Shown here in pieces: positions 1 to 6,241 of a stretch of DNA of 24,586 nt. Where the stretch lies: positions 1-24,586 of the forward strand of contig CALAXO010000125.1 in the NCBI GenBank assembly GCA_937894955.1, written 5' to 3'. This DNA is from an uncultured Clostridia bacterium (GTDB lineage: Bacteria > Bacillota > Clostridia > Christensenellales > CAG-138). The notes under the pieces were generated by a model. That model was not told where the DNA came from. It saw only the letters and a list, made by a program, of their open reading frames with translations, and did not search any database. Made by a program: the position numbers and the translations under genes. Every line of letters starts with the position of its first letter. The stretch's first letter is position 1.

Positions 1-265
1 GAATGCGTACAGCATTACCGTTGTTCAGCCCGCAAACGGCACGGTTTCGGCTTCCGCAACTTCCGCAACTGCCGGCACGACCGTAAAGCTTACCGCAAAC
101 CCCGCGGAAGGCTACACCCTCGATTACTTTACGCTTGACGGCGCAAGGATTAACGGAGATACCTTCTCCATGCCCGCACGAAATGTTGAGGTTTCCGCTG
201 TATTCACCGCGAATGCGTACAGCATTACCGTTGTTCAGCCCGCAAACGGCACGGTTTCGGCTTCC
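1..265 (+). repeat. 210-bp-period tandem repeat in the surface protein gene
   Basis: Bases 1-55 and 211-265 are identical, a period of 210 bp (70 residues), while the remainder of the two modules has diverged at DNA and protein level. The array probably continues upstream of the window. The identical block inside otherwise diverged copies suggests recent recombination or gene conversion between modules. Confidence 0.85.
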
Positions 266-946
266 AAGTTGTCCGCCCTTTTCGGTGAAACAGTTGAACT
301 GACAGCCGTTCCCGATGAAGGGTATGAACTCAGTCATTACGTTGTCAACGGTGCGGAGAACAAAGGCGGCACCTTCACAATGCCTGCGCGTGATGTTATT
401 GTTACCGCAATGTTCACAAAGATCACCGAACCTTCGGTAAACCTTGCGCTTAACGCCACCATTTATTACTTCAACAAGAAGTATCCGGATTATGCGAAGA
501 ACGGACCGCAGCACGCATTCGACGGAAAAATGAGTGATCCCGAAGCCGACAAGTGGCACGCTTCCGGCGTCAACGGTTGGGTTGCATTCGACATTCATAC
601 CCCCGTTGCAAATCCGATACTCAAGATATATCATGCCGGTTCCGCAGGTGAAGATTCCGGCCTGAACACCTACTCATGGGATGTTTATATCCTTAACGAA
701 AGGTATCTCACTGAAGAAGCGTACTTCAATATAGACAGATCCACACAAAACCGAGTCTGTCAGATCGCATGGTTCTGGAAAAGGGTTCATGTTACAACCG
801 GCAACACCGCTGACATATCTACCGACAGCATTGATATGCCCGAGGCAAGGCGTTTGTTCAAAATCAACATGCGCAAAACGAATCAGACCGGACAGCCCTA
901 TTATCTCAACGTTTACGAAATTGAGATGTATGCCGGCAACCGGTAG
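2..946 (+). CDS. Surface/secreted protein, C-terminal part: InlB-type B-repeats plus discoidin-like domain (5' partial)
   Basis: The reading frame is open from base 2 and ends at TAG 944-946, so the N-terminus, with any signal peptide, lies upstream of the window. The first ~140 visible residues are two ~70-residue modules of the divergent InlB B-repeat type: each starts AYSITVVQPANGTVSAS, continues through a GYxL core and ends MPARxVxVxAxF. The remaining ~170 residues resemble an F5/8 type C (discoidin, galactose-binding-like) domain: they open with NLALNAT, contain AFDGK, then WVAFDI, and close with YLNVYEIEMYAG. Such modules usually mediate binding to glycans or surfaces outside the cell. 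No LPXTG or membrane anchor is seen at the C-terminus. The gene has no functional link to the housekeeping genes that follow. The exact ligand cannot be read from sequence. Confidence 0.85.
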   Translation, partial: NAYSITVVQPANGTVSASATSATAGTTVKLTANPAEGYTLDYFTLDGARINGDTFSMPARNVEVSAVFTANAYSITVVQPANGTVSASKLSALFGETVELTAVPDEGYELSHYVVNGAENKGGTFTMPARDVIVTAMFTKITEPSVNLALNATIYYFNKKYPDYAKNGPQHAFDGKMSDPEADKWHASGVNGWVAFDIHTPVANPILKIYHAGSAGEDSGLNTYSWDVYILNERYLTEEAYFNIDRSTQNRVCQIAWFWKRVHVTTGNTADISTDSIDMPEARRLFKINMRKTNQTGQPYYLNVYEIEMYAGNR

Positions 947-1011
947 GCTCTCCGAACTTGCCTGCTGCCCTTGCCTTCTTTCGTAAGCAGCGGAACAAAA
1001 AGTGAAGCATA

Positions 1012-1046
1012 AAGCCCGTTCCTGTTCGAAATGCGGGAGCGGGCTT
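1012..1046 (+). terminator. Hairpin after the surface protein gene, possible weak terminator
   Basis: AAGCCCGTTCC (1012-1022) can pair with GGAGCGGGCTT (1036-1046), with one G-T wobble. No clear T-tract follows, so intrinsic termination is uncertain. Its position, between the upstream gene and the next promoter at 1055, fits a transcript end. Confidence 0.4.
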
Positions 1047-1054
1047 CGGTGCTA

Positions 1055-1083
1055 TTGACAGCGGCTCACGGATAAGTTATAAT
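1055..1083 (+). promoter_or_regulatory. Consensus sigma-A promoter for the CNNM-pyrH region
   Basis: TTGACA (1055-1060) and TATAAT (1078-1083) are both perfect matches to the housekeeping consensus and are separated by 17 bp. Transcription would start near 1090, leaving a leader of about 250 nt before the ATG at 1339. This is the strongest promoter sequence in the window. Confidence 0.9.
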
Positions 1084-1117
1084 AGCCGCATCAAATTTTT
1101 TTGCGGAGGGACGGACA

Positions 1118-1342
1118 TTGAGTACCGATGACGACAACGGTAATCATGAGTGTCAATGGGCGGTAACATACTGCTGCGTTTCAGCCGAGCATTGCTCCGG
1201 CAGACATTTTCTGCCCGGTTTTTTCGTTATGTATTCCGCACATGCTCAAATGCGTATCCGAAGGTTTTGCGTTCGGAGCGTTTTTTTGTTGCCCGCGTTA
1301 CCATCCCTGCCGATTCAACAAGGAGCAGTTTTGACCCAATGA
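1118..1342 (+). CDS. Possible 74-residue leader ORF, coupled to the CNNM gene
   Basis: A TTG start at 1118 sits 7 nt after GGAGGG (1105-1110), and the frame ends at TGA 1340-1342, overlapping the ATG of the next gene as ATGA. The predicted peptide begins MSTDDDNGNH, has a Cys-rich stretch (residues about 12-26) and shows no family I recognise. It reads through both hairpin regions of the leader. It could be a real leader peptide whose translation controls the hairpins, or a chance open frame. The rare start codon and odd composition argue for caution; the ribosome binding site and the overlap argue for keeping it. Confidence 0.3.
   Translation: MSTDDDNGNHECQWAVTYCCVSAEHCSGRHFLPGFFVMYSAHAQMRIRRFCVRSVFLLPALPSLPIQQGAVLTQ
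1197..1224 (+). terminator. Intrinsic terminator-like hairpin inside the leader
   Basis: CCGGCAGA (1197-1204) pairs with TCTGCCCGG (1210-1218) with a single bulged C and a 5-nt loop, followed directly by TTTTTT (1219-1224). It lies between a consensus promoter and the gene it serves, so it would act as an attenuator, not as an operon end. Confidence 0.6.
1257..1287 (+). terminator. Second, weaker terminator-like hairpin in the leader
   Basis: TCCGAA (1257-1262) pairs with TTCGGA (1272-1277) across a 9-nt loop; GCG and then seven T (1281-1287) follow. The stem is short and the T-run is offset by 3 nt, so efficiency is doubtful. Confidence 0.35.
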
Positions 1343-2592
1343 ACCACATTTCAACGATCGTTGCCATGCTGATATGCATTATTCTTTCCGCATATTTTTC
1401 CGCAACGGAAACAGCTTTTTCGTCTCTTAACCGCACAAGGCTGCGTGCAATTGCGGAAAAAGGCAACCGCCGCGCCGCACTTGCGCTGCATCTTTGCGAT
1501 AAATATGACAAGCTCTTGTCCACCATTCTTATCGGGAACAATATTGTTAACATTCTTGTTGCATCACTCGGCACGGTGCTTTTCGTTGAATTGTACGGAA
1601 ACAAAGGCGCAACAATTTCAACCGCTGTTATTACAATCGTTGTTTTGATTTTCGGTGAGATTTGCCCAAAAAGCCTTGCAAAAGAGAGTCCCGAAAAATT
1701 CAGCATGTTCTCGGCTCCCATAATCAACCTTCTGATGATTGTTTTTACCCCGCTCACCTTGCTTTTCACCGGCCTTAAAAAGCTGCTTGCAAAGCTGCTC
1801 AAAACTGACGGCGACAGAAAAATCACGCAGGAAGAGCTGCTGATGTTTGTTGACGAAGTCGAGCAGGGCGGAAGCATCAACGAAAACGAGGGCTCACTGC
1901 TCCGCAGCGCAATCGAGTTTAACGATGTGCAGGTTGAAGACATTTTGACCCACCGCGTTGATATTGAAGCGGTTGATGTTGATGAACCAAAAGACGAAAT
2001 TGCAAAGATTTTTACCGAATCCGGGCATTCGCGCCTGCCCGTTTACAAAGAAACGATAGATGACATCATCGGCATAATTCACCATAAGGATTTTTACACG
2101 GACGGCGGCATTACGGAGCATTCGGTCCGCGAAATCATGACAAAGCCGATATTCATTCCGCCGACTCTTAAGATAAGCAACCTCCTTAAGCTGCTTCAAA
2201 AGGAAAAAACTTATATGGCCGTTGTTACGGATGAATACGGCGGCACACTCGGCATCGTCACCATGGAGGATATTCTTGAGGAGCTTGTCGGCGAGATTTG
2301 GGACGAACACGATGAAGTCGTTGAAAACGTGCAAAAACTCGGCGAAAACAGTTATGATATCAACTGCACGATGGATCTCGATGAGTTTTTTGATATGTTT
2401 GACATTACGGATGAAACCGATTCATCAACTCTTAACGGCTGGGTTATGGAACACCTGGGAAGGATTCCCGATGTCGGCGATAAATTCAGTACACACGGCC
2501 TTGAAATCACGATAAAGGCTGCGGACGGAAGACGCGTTAATGAAATCAATGTTGTTCACACACCCGTTCAACCCGAAAAGGACACAAAATAA
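1339..2592 (+). CDS. CNNM-CBS-CorC_HlyC membrane protein (hemolysin C/CorC-like, putative Mg2+/Co2+ exporter)
   Basis: The 417-residue protein has the standard order of this family. An N-terminal CNNM transmembrane domain (about 1-150) carries the motif SATETAFSSL at 21-30, GNNIVNI near 66 and GEICPKSLAKE at 106-116. A CBS pair follows (about 200-320, with GHSRLPVY and AVVTDEYGG), and a CorC_HlyC/transporter-associated domain closes it (about 335-407). Members export or balance Mg2+ and related divalent cations, with the CBS pair sensing nucleotide or Mg. The ATG at 1339 is preferred because AAGGAG lies at 1319-1324 and the protein begins right at the first membrane helix; the open frame reaches back to a GTG at 1150, but that Arg-rich extension has no family match or ribosome binding site. 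The gene is followed by pyrH after 51 bp and is probably the first cistron of that transcript. The precise ion is unknown. Confidence 0.9.
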   Translation: MNHISTIVAMLICIILSAYFSATETAFSSLNRTRLRAIAEKGNRRAALALHLCDKYDKLLSTILIGNNIVNILVASLGTVLFVELYGNKGATISTAVITIVVLIFGEICPKSLAKESPEKFSMFSAPIINLLMIVFTPLTLLFTGLKKLLAKLLKTDGDRKITQEELLMFVDEVEQGGSINENEGSLLRSAIEFNDVQVEDILTHRVDIEAVDVDEPKDEIAKIFTESGHSRLPVYKETIDDIIGIIHHKDFYTDGGITEHSVREIMTKPIFIPPTLKISNLLKLLQKEKTYMAVVTDEYGGTLGIVTMEDILEELVGEIWDEHDEVVENVQKLGENSYDINCTMDLDEFFDMFDITDETDSSTLNGWVMEHLGRIPDVGDKFSTHGLEITIKAADGRRVNEINVVHTPVQPEKDTK

Positions 2593-2643
2593 AACGGGCT
2601 GCCTGTCAAATCAACATGAATTAAAATCGGAGGTAAAATCACA

Positions 2644-3360
2644 ATGAAATATAAAAGGGTACTGTTAAAAGTCAGCGGCGAAGCACTTTCAGGTAAAACG
2701 CCCATTGATTTTGAAAAGGCAGCGGAAACCGCACTGCAAATCAAAGTGCTTCATGACGCCGGCTGCCTGTTCGGCGTTGTTGTCGGCGGCGGCAACATTT
2801 GGCGCGGACGCTCCGGCGGAACAATGGACCGAAGCCGCGCCGATAACATAGGCATGCTTGCAACCGCCATGAACGCACTCGCTCTTGAACAGGCACTCAT
2901 CGACCTTAACGTTCCCGTTCGCGTGCTTTCCGCTGTTTCAATGGATATGTTTATGGACAGTTATTCCGCACGCGAAGCGAACAGATCCGTTGACGCCGGC
3001 ACGGTTGTTATCTTTGCCTGCGGTTCGGGAGCACCTTTCTTTTCCACTGATACGGCATCGGCACTCCGTGCTGCACAGATTCACGCTGACGCGCTGCTGC
3101 TTGCAAAAAATGTTGACGGGATTTATACCGCCGATCCGAACGCATGTACGAATGCAAAGCGTTATGCCCGCATCAGCTACGATGAAGTCATTACAAAAAA
3201 CCTCAAAGCAACCGACCTGACGGCAATGAGTTTTTGCCGCGAATACGGCATTCCGATGGTGCTTTTCAAAATGCACTCCGCAGAAGCACTTGTTGCTGCC
3301 GTTAACGGCGAAAACGCCGGCACGATCGTTGATGCGCAGCCCGGATTCGAACTTGTTTAA
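2644..3360 (+). CDS. pyrH: UMP kinase
   Basis: This 238-residue amino-acid-kinase fold protein phosphorylates UMP to UDP with ATP in pyrimidine nucleotide synthesis, as a cytosolic hexamer in bacteria. Visible motifs are the N-terminal LLKVSGEAL, VVGGGNIWRG near 46, RADNIGMLATAMNALAL, the GSGAPFFSTDTA segment, and KNVDGIYTADP near 155, which shapes the nucleotide sites. Length equals the family norm. GGAGG (2630-2634) lies 9 nt before the ATG. In most Bacillota pyrH follows rpsB-tsf; here a CNNM transporter takes that place. frr follows after 184 bp that include a separate promoter. Confidence 0.97.
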   Translation: MKYKRVLLKVSGEALSGKTPIDFEKAAETALQIKVLHDAGCLFGVVVGGGNIWRGRSGGTMDRSRADNIGMLATAMNALALEQALIDLNVPVRVLSAVSMDMFMDSYSAREANRSVDAGTVVIFACGSGAPFFSTDTASALRAAQIHADALLLAKNVDGIYTADPNACTNAKRYARISYDEVITKNLKATDLTAMSFCREYGIPMVLFKMHSAEALVAAVNGENAGTIVDAQPGFELV

Positions 3361-3431
3361 ATAAAACGCTGCTTCAACGATGGCTGTCGAATCCGGAAGG
3401 AGCATCAGGCGGGCTGCCCTCGTGCAGTCAA

Positions 3432-3451
3432 TTTGCGGCTTTTGCCGCAAA
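3432..3451 (+). terminator. Perfect 8-bp hairpin after pyrH, possible terminator or processing site
   Basis: TTTGCGGC (3432-3439) pairs with GCCGCAAA (3444-3451) over a TTTT loop. An A-rich stretch, not a T-run, follows on the + strand, so it is not a canonical terminator. It separates pyrH from the frr promoter. Confidence 0.35.
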
Positions 3452-3478
3452 AATACAAAAAAACATCACCGACTGCGG

Positions 3479-3507
3479 TTGACAATGCTGCGGCCTTAAT
3501 ATAAAAT
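3479..3507 (+). promoter_or_regulatory. Sigma-A promoter for frr and downstream genes
   Basis: TTGACA (3479-3484) and TAAAAT (3502-3507) are separated by exactly 17 bp, and the ATG of frr follows about 35 nt downstream of the -10 box, with AAGGAGG at 3531-3537. It would allow frr-uppS-cdsA-dxr-rseP expression independent of pyrH. Confidence 0.8.
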
Positions 3508-3544
3508 AATACAGTTGATTCATTCTTCAAAAGGAGGATTTACC

Positions 3545-4096
3545 ATGGATATTATCGAAACCGCACAGGATAAAATGAACAAGACCATTGCAGTGCTCAA
3601 CAGGGATCTCGGCTCCCTTCGTGCAGGCAGAGCAAACCCCAAGCTGCTTGACCGCATAATGGTGGACTATTACGGCACGCCCACTCCCATTAACCAAATG
3701 GGCACCGTCAGCTCGCCCGAACCGCGCCTTCTTGTTATCTCGCTGTGGGATGCTTCAATGATCTCGGCCGCGGAAAAAGCAATTCAAAAATCCGATCTCG
3801 GCATCAACCCGTCGAACGACGGCAAACTCATTCGCCTTGTTTTCCCCGAGCTTACCGAGGAACGCCGCAAAGAGCTTGTTAAAATCGTACGCAAAAAAGC
3901 CGAGGAATCCAAAGTTGCCATCCGTGCAATCCGCCGCGAAGCAAACGAAACCATCAAAAAAGACTGCAAGGACGGCACTATTACCGAAGATGACCAGAAG
4001 AGGCTTGAAGAAAAGGCTCAAAAGGCCACCGACAATGCCATTAAAGAAATCGACCGCATTGCAAACGAAAAAGAGAAGGAGCTTCTTGCCGTTTGA
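3545..4096 (+). CDS. frr: Ribosome recycling factor
   Basis: The 183-residue protein has the RRF length and landmarks: LRAGRANPKLLDRI near 25-38, YYGTPTPINQMGTVSSPEPRLL near 41-62, DLGINPSNDGKLIRLVFPELTEERRKEL near 90-117, and a helical C-terminus rich in K and E. With EF-G it splits post-termination ribosomes into subunits. The ATG at 3545 is chosen because AAGGAGG (3531-3537) lies 7 nt before it; an upstream in-frame TTG at 3515 has no such site. Its stop overlaps the ATG of the next small ORF (TGATG, 4094-4098), which implies translational coupling. Confidence 0.98.
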   Translation: MDIIETAQDKMNKTIAVLNRDLGSLRAGRANPKLLDRIMVDYYGTPTPINQMGTVSSPEPRLLVISLWDASMISAAEKAIQKSDLGINPSNDGKLIRLVFPELTEERRKELVKIVRKKAEESKVAIRAIRREANETIKKDCKDGTITEDDQKRLEEKAQKATDNAIKEIDRIANEKEKELLAV

Positions 4097-4338
4097 TGAA
4101 CATACTTGGTTACCCGCTCGATCGGGCCGCTGCAATTCTCGAGCGTGCGGGCTACCGCATTGAAACGGTCGAGACCCGCTCACGCAAGGGTGTTAAAGGC
4201 GATTCTAAACGCGTTGTGCGCTGCCTTCCCCTGCCCGGGCGCAGCGTTCCGACGGTTCAGCTTGTGTTTTGTGAATTCAAGACAAACGTCAATTCCCTCC
4301 ACGCAGAGGATGCGGCGAATGCTGAATCAACCCATTGA
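4096..4338 (+). CDS. Small conserved-looking PASTA-like protein coupled to frr
   Basis: The 80-residue ORF begins at an ATG that shares its A with the frr stop codon (TGATG), so ribosomes finishing frr could re-initiate here. The N-terminal half, MNILGYPLDRAAAILERAGY, resembles the start of a single PASTA domain (G-x-xLDxAxxxLxxxGY). It is followed by RIETVETRSRKGVKG, RVVRCL and a VQLVFCEF strand. I recall similar short, unnamed clostridial proteins with a K/R-rich centre and RVVR motif, but cannot verify the match. No signal peptide or membrane segment is seen, which is unusual for PASTA modules that bind cell wall muropeptides. The last ~15 residues look disordered. Function is unknown. Confidence 0.65.
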   Translation: MNILGYPLDRAAAILERAGYRIETVETRSRKGVKGDSKRVVRCLPLPGRSVPTVQLVFCEFKTNVNSLHAEDAANAESTH

Positions 4339-4348
4339 GAGCACGCGG

Positions 4349-4375
4349 CTGCTGCAGGTTCTCGGCTTGCAGCAG
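4349..4375 (+). repeat. Perfect 8-bp hairpin between the small ORF and uppS
   Basis: CTGCTGCA (4349-4356) pairs with TGCAGCAG (4368-4375) over an 11-nt loop; TCTTGTT follows, and a seven-T run (4390-4396) stands about 14 nt further on. It may be a weak terminator or attenuator before uppS, which also lacks an obvious ribosome binding site. Confidence 0.45.
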
Positions 4376-4442
4376 TCTTGTTAGCGTATTTTTTTATGAT
4401 GCTGCCCGGGTATGCCGCCTGTTCCGGCCGCCTTTATGTTTT

Positions 4443-5186
4443 ATGAATATTTATCCAAAATTCACAAATGAAGAACTTGCCGCGCTTTCACTCGGCGGCG
4501 AACTGCCGCACCATGTCGGCATAATTATGGACGGCAACGGCCGTTGGGCAAAGAAACGCCTGCTTCCGCGCAGTGCGGGACACCGTGCGGGAATGGAATC
4601 CCTGCATCAAATTGTTCGCACAACGCATTCTCTCGGGATCGATGCACTCACGGTTTATGCATTCTCAACCGAAAACTGGGCTCGTCCCGCAACCGAAATC
4701 GATGCATTGTTCAAGCTCCTTTCCGAATATTTTTATAAGGAAATCGATGAGCTGAGCCTGAACGGCGTCCGAATACGCACCCTCGGCGAGCTTTCGGCAT
4801 TTAAGCCCGGACTCCGTTTCCTCATGGAAAATGCGGTTGAAAGAACAAAGCATAACACCGGCCTCTGTTTCAATATCGCCATTAACTACGGCAGCCGTGA
4901 CGAAATCGTTCATGCTGTCCGCCGCATTGCAGCGGAGGGTATTGCACCCGATGCCGTCACCGAGCAAACAATCGCAGACAGGCTTTATACAGCGGGGCTG
5001 CCCGAGCTTGATCTCATCATACGCACCGCCGGTGAGGAGCGTTTGTCCAACTTTTTGCTTTGGCAGGCCGCATATGCCGAGTTTGTTTTTTCAAAAACAC
5101 TGTGGCCCGATTTCACGCCCGAAGTTTACTTTGATTGTCTGCGCGAATTTTTGAATCGAACCCGACGTTTCGGTCGCGTGCTTTGA
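4443..5186 (+). CDS. uppS: Undecaprenyl diphosphate synthase (cis-prenyltransferase)
   Basis: The 247-residue enzyme condenses isopentenyl diphosphate units on to farnesyl diphosphate to make the C55 carrier lipid needed for peptidoglycan. The catalytic Asp is D30 in HVGIIMDGNGRWAKKR; further family blocks are GHRAGMESL, LTVYAFSTENW, FNIAINYGSRDEI, and IRTAGEERLSNFLLWQAAYAEFVF near 193-216. The usual text there is TSGE or TGGE, so TAGE at 195-198 is a small variation. The ATG at 4443 is chosen because it places the conserved core at the normal distance; no good ribosome binding site precedes it, and the frame reaches back to a TTG at 4335, so translation may depend on upstream coupling. cdsA follows after 89 bp. 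Confidence 0.96.
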   Translation: MNIYPKFTNEELAALSLGGELPHHVGIIMDGNGRWAKKRLLPRSAGHRAGMESLHQIVRTTHSLGIDALTVYAFSTENWARPATEIDALFKLLSEYFYKEIDELSLNGVRIRTLGELSAFKPGLRFLMENAVERTKHNTGLCFNIAINYGSRDEIVHAVRRIAAEGIAPDAVTEQTIADRLYTAGLPELDLIIRTAGEERLSNFLLWQAAYAEFVFSKTLWPDFTPEVYFDCLREFLNRTRRFGRVL

Positions 5187-5275
5187 TTCTTGCAGGAGTT
5201 TTGTTCAGGTTTGCGCCGGTTTTCTGCCCCTTTCGGTGCAGCTGCAGAATAATTTTTGTCAAAGGATTTTGTTTT

Positions 5276-6082
5276 ATGAAAGATTTGCCCGTTCGCACTT
5301 TAATTGCTGCTCTGTTAATCGGTCTGCTCTGCCTCGTTGTTTGGTTCGGGGGCTGGGTTCAAGCGGCCGTTCTCGGACTTTTCACCGTTGCAGCTGTCTA
5401 TGAAATGTTCACGATCTATGTAAAAAAAGGAATTCGCCCCGCCGTGCTTCCGCAATTTCTGCTCGGCGGCTCAATGTTTGCCGTGATGTACAAATTCGGC
5501 GCAAAATTCATCCTTCCGATGGCGGCTGCCGCATTCGTTGCAATCATGGCTGAAAGAATACTTAATGCGCGGCGCACAAATGAAGATCTTATCGCCTCGC
5601 TTGCGCTGCTTGTCTACCCCGTGTCTCTGCTTACCTGCTTCGGGCTTGTCGGGTTCGGTCGAAATGATATTTCGCGTGCAGCATTCCTTTGCATTTTTGC
5701 CGGTCCCTGCATGGCGGACAACACCGCATACATGGTCGGTTCACTGTTCGGCAAGCACAAACTCTGCCCCTATATCAGCCCTCACAAAACTGTTGAGGGC
5801 GCAGTAAGCGGCGTTGTCGGCGGCGCTCTCGGCGGCGTTATTGTCTATTTTGCTCAAAAAATCTGGGGACTTAATATTTCTCTCGGTGCTCTTGTTGCAG
5901 TGTGCTTCATCGCAGGCATCATCGGGCAATTCGGAGACTTGCTTGCATCCACATTCAAACGCTGGGCAGGTGTTAAAGATTACAGCAATATTTTCCCCGG
6001 TCACGGCGGCGTAATGGACAGATTGGACAGCGCAATGGTTGCCGCGCCCATCGTTGCGGTCGCATTTGCATTCTTCATTTAA
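5276..6082 (+). CDS. cdsA: Phosphatidate cytidylyltransferase (CDP-diacylglycerol synthase)
   Basis: This 268-residue integral membrane protein makes CDP-diacylglycerol from phosphatidic acid and CTP, the branch point of phospholipid synthesis. Several hydrophobic helices are visible from residue 6 onward. The CdsA signature is complete near the C-terminus: STFKRWAGVKDY followed by SNIFPGHGGVMDRLDS. The upstream block reads MADNTAYMVGSLFGKHK and then SPHKTVEGAVSG, where many homologues have ADTGAY. The ATG at 5276 has AAAGGA at 5261-5266 and opens with charged residues just before the first helix; the frame extends further back but that part overlaps uppS and looks non-coding. It lies between uppS and dxr, the common bacterial order. 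Confidence 0.96.
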   Translation: MKDLPVRTLIAALLIGLLCLVVWFGGWVQAAVLGLFTVAAVYEMFTIYVKKGIRPAVLPQFLLGGSMFAVMYKFGAKFILPMAAAAFVAIMAERILNARRTNEDLIASLALLVYPVSLLTCFGLVGFGRNDISRAAFLCIFAGPCMADNTAYMVGSLFGKHKLCPYISPHKTVEGAVSGVVGGALGGVIVYFAQKIWGLNISLGALVAVCFIAGIIGQFGDLLASTFKRWAGVKDYSNIFPGHGGVMDRLDSAMVAAPIVAVAFAFFI

Positions 6083-6157
6083 TTGATATGCATCAAGCGG
6101 ATGCCGATCTGTCGGTTTGCCGATTGCCGCAGCCCGCTGCAGCATGTTCGCTCGGCT

Positions 6158-6200
6158 GCCGATTGCGGACTGGTTCATTAGGCTTAGCCGCAGATTCGGC
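6158..6200 (+). repeat. Imperfect hairpin in the cdsA-dxr spacer
   Basis: GCCGA and TGCGG (6158-6168) pair with CCGCA and TCGGC (6188-6200) around a small internal loop. The 159-bp spacer also repeats the word TGCCGAT. No T-tract follows, so it is more likely an RNA processing or stability element than a terminator. Confidence 0.35.
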
Positions 6201-6241
6201 GGCTCGCAGAAAAAACTTCTCGTTGTGCGGAGGATTAACGA

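Larger units (their letters stand above)
1090..1338 (+). promoter_or_regulatory. Long 5' leader with stacked hairpins, putative attenuator
   Basis: This stretch of about 250 nt holds no recognisable gene apart from a doubtful small ORF. It contains a hairpin pair that cannot both form: GCCGAGC (1184-1190) with GCTCCGGC (1194-1201, one bulge), and CCGGCAGA (1197-1204) with TCTGCCCGG (1210-1218, one bulge), the latter followed by six T. A second, weaker hairpin (1257-1277) precedes seven T. The arrangement resembles an antiterminator/terminator switch. I do not recognise an M-box, yybP-ykoY, NiCo or T-box consensus. The downstream gene belongs to a divalent-cation transport family, so a metal-responsive leader is conceivable but unproven. 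Confidence 0.5.

Noticed and set aside
1150..1338. N-terminal extension of the CNNM protein from a GTG at 1150
   Set aside because: The added 63 residues are Arg-rich, have no family counterpart or ribosome binding site, and overlap the leader hairpins; ATG 1339 has AAGGAG upstream.
1227..1943. 238-codon open frame on the minus strand opposite the CNNM gene
   Set aside because: It is an antisense shadow of a well-supported gene, with Ser-rich low-complexity content and no recognisable domain.
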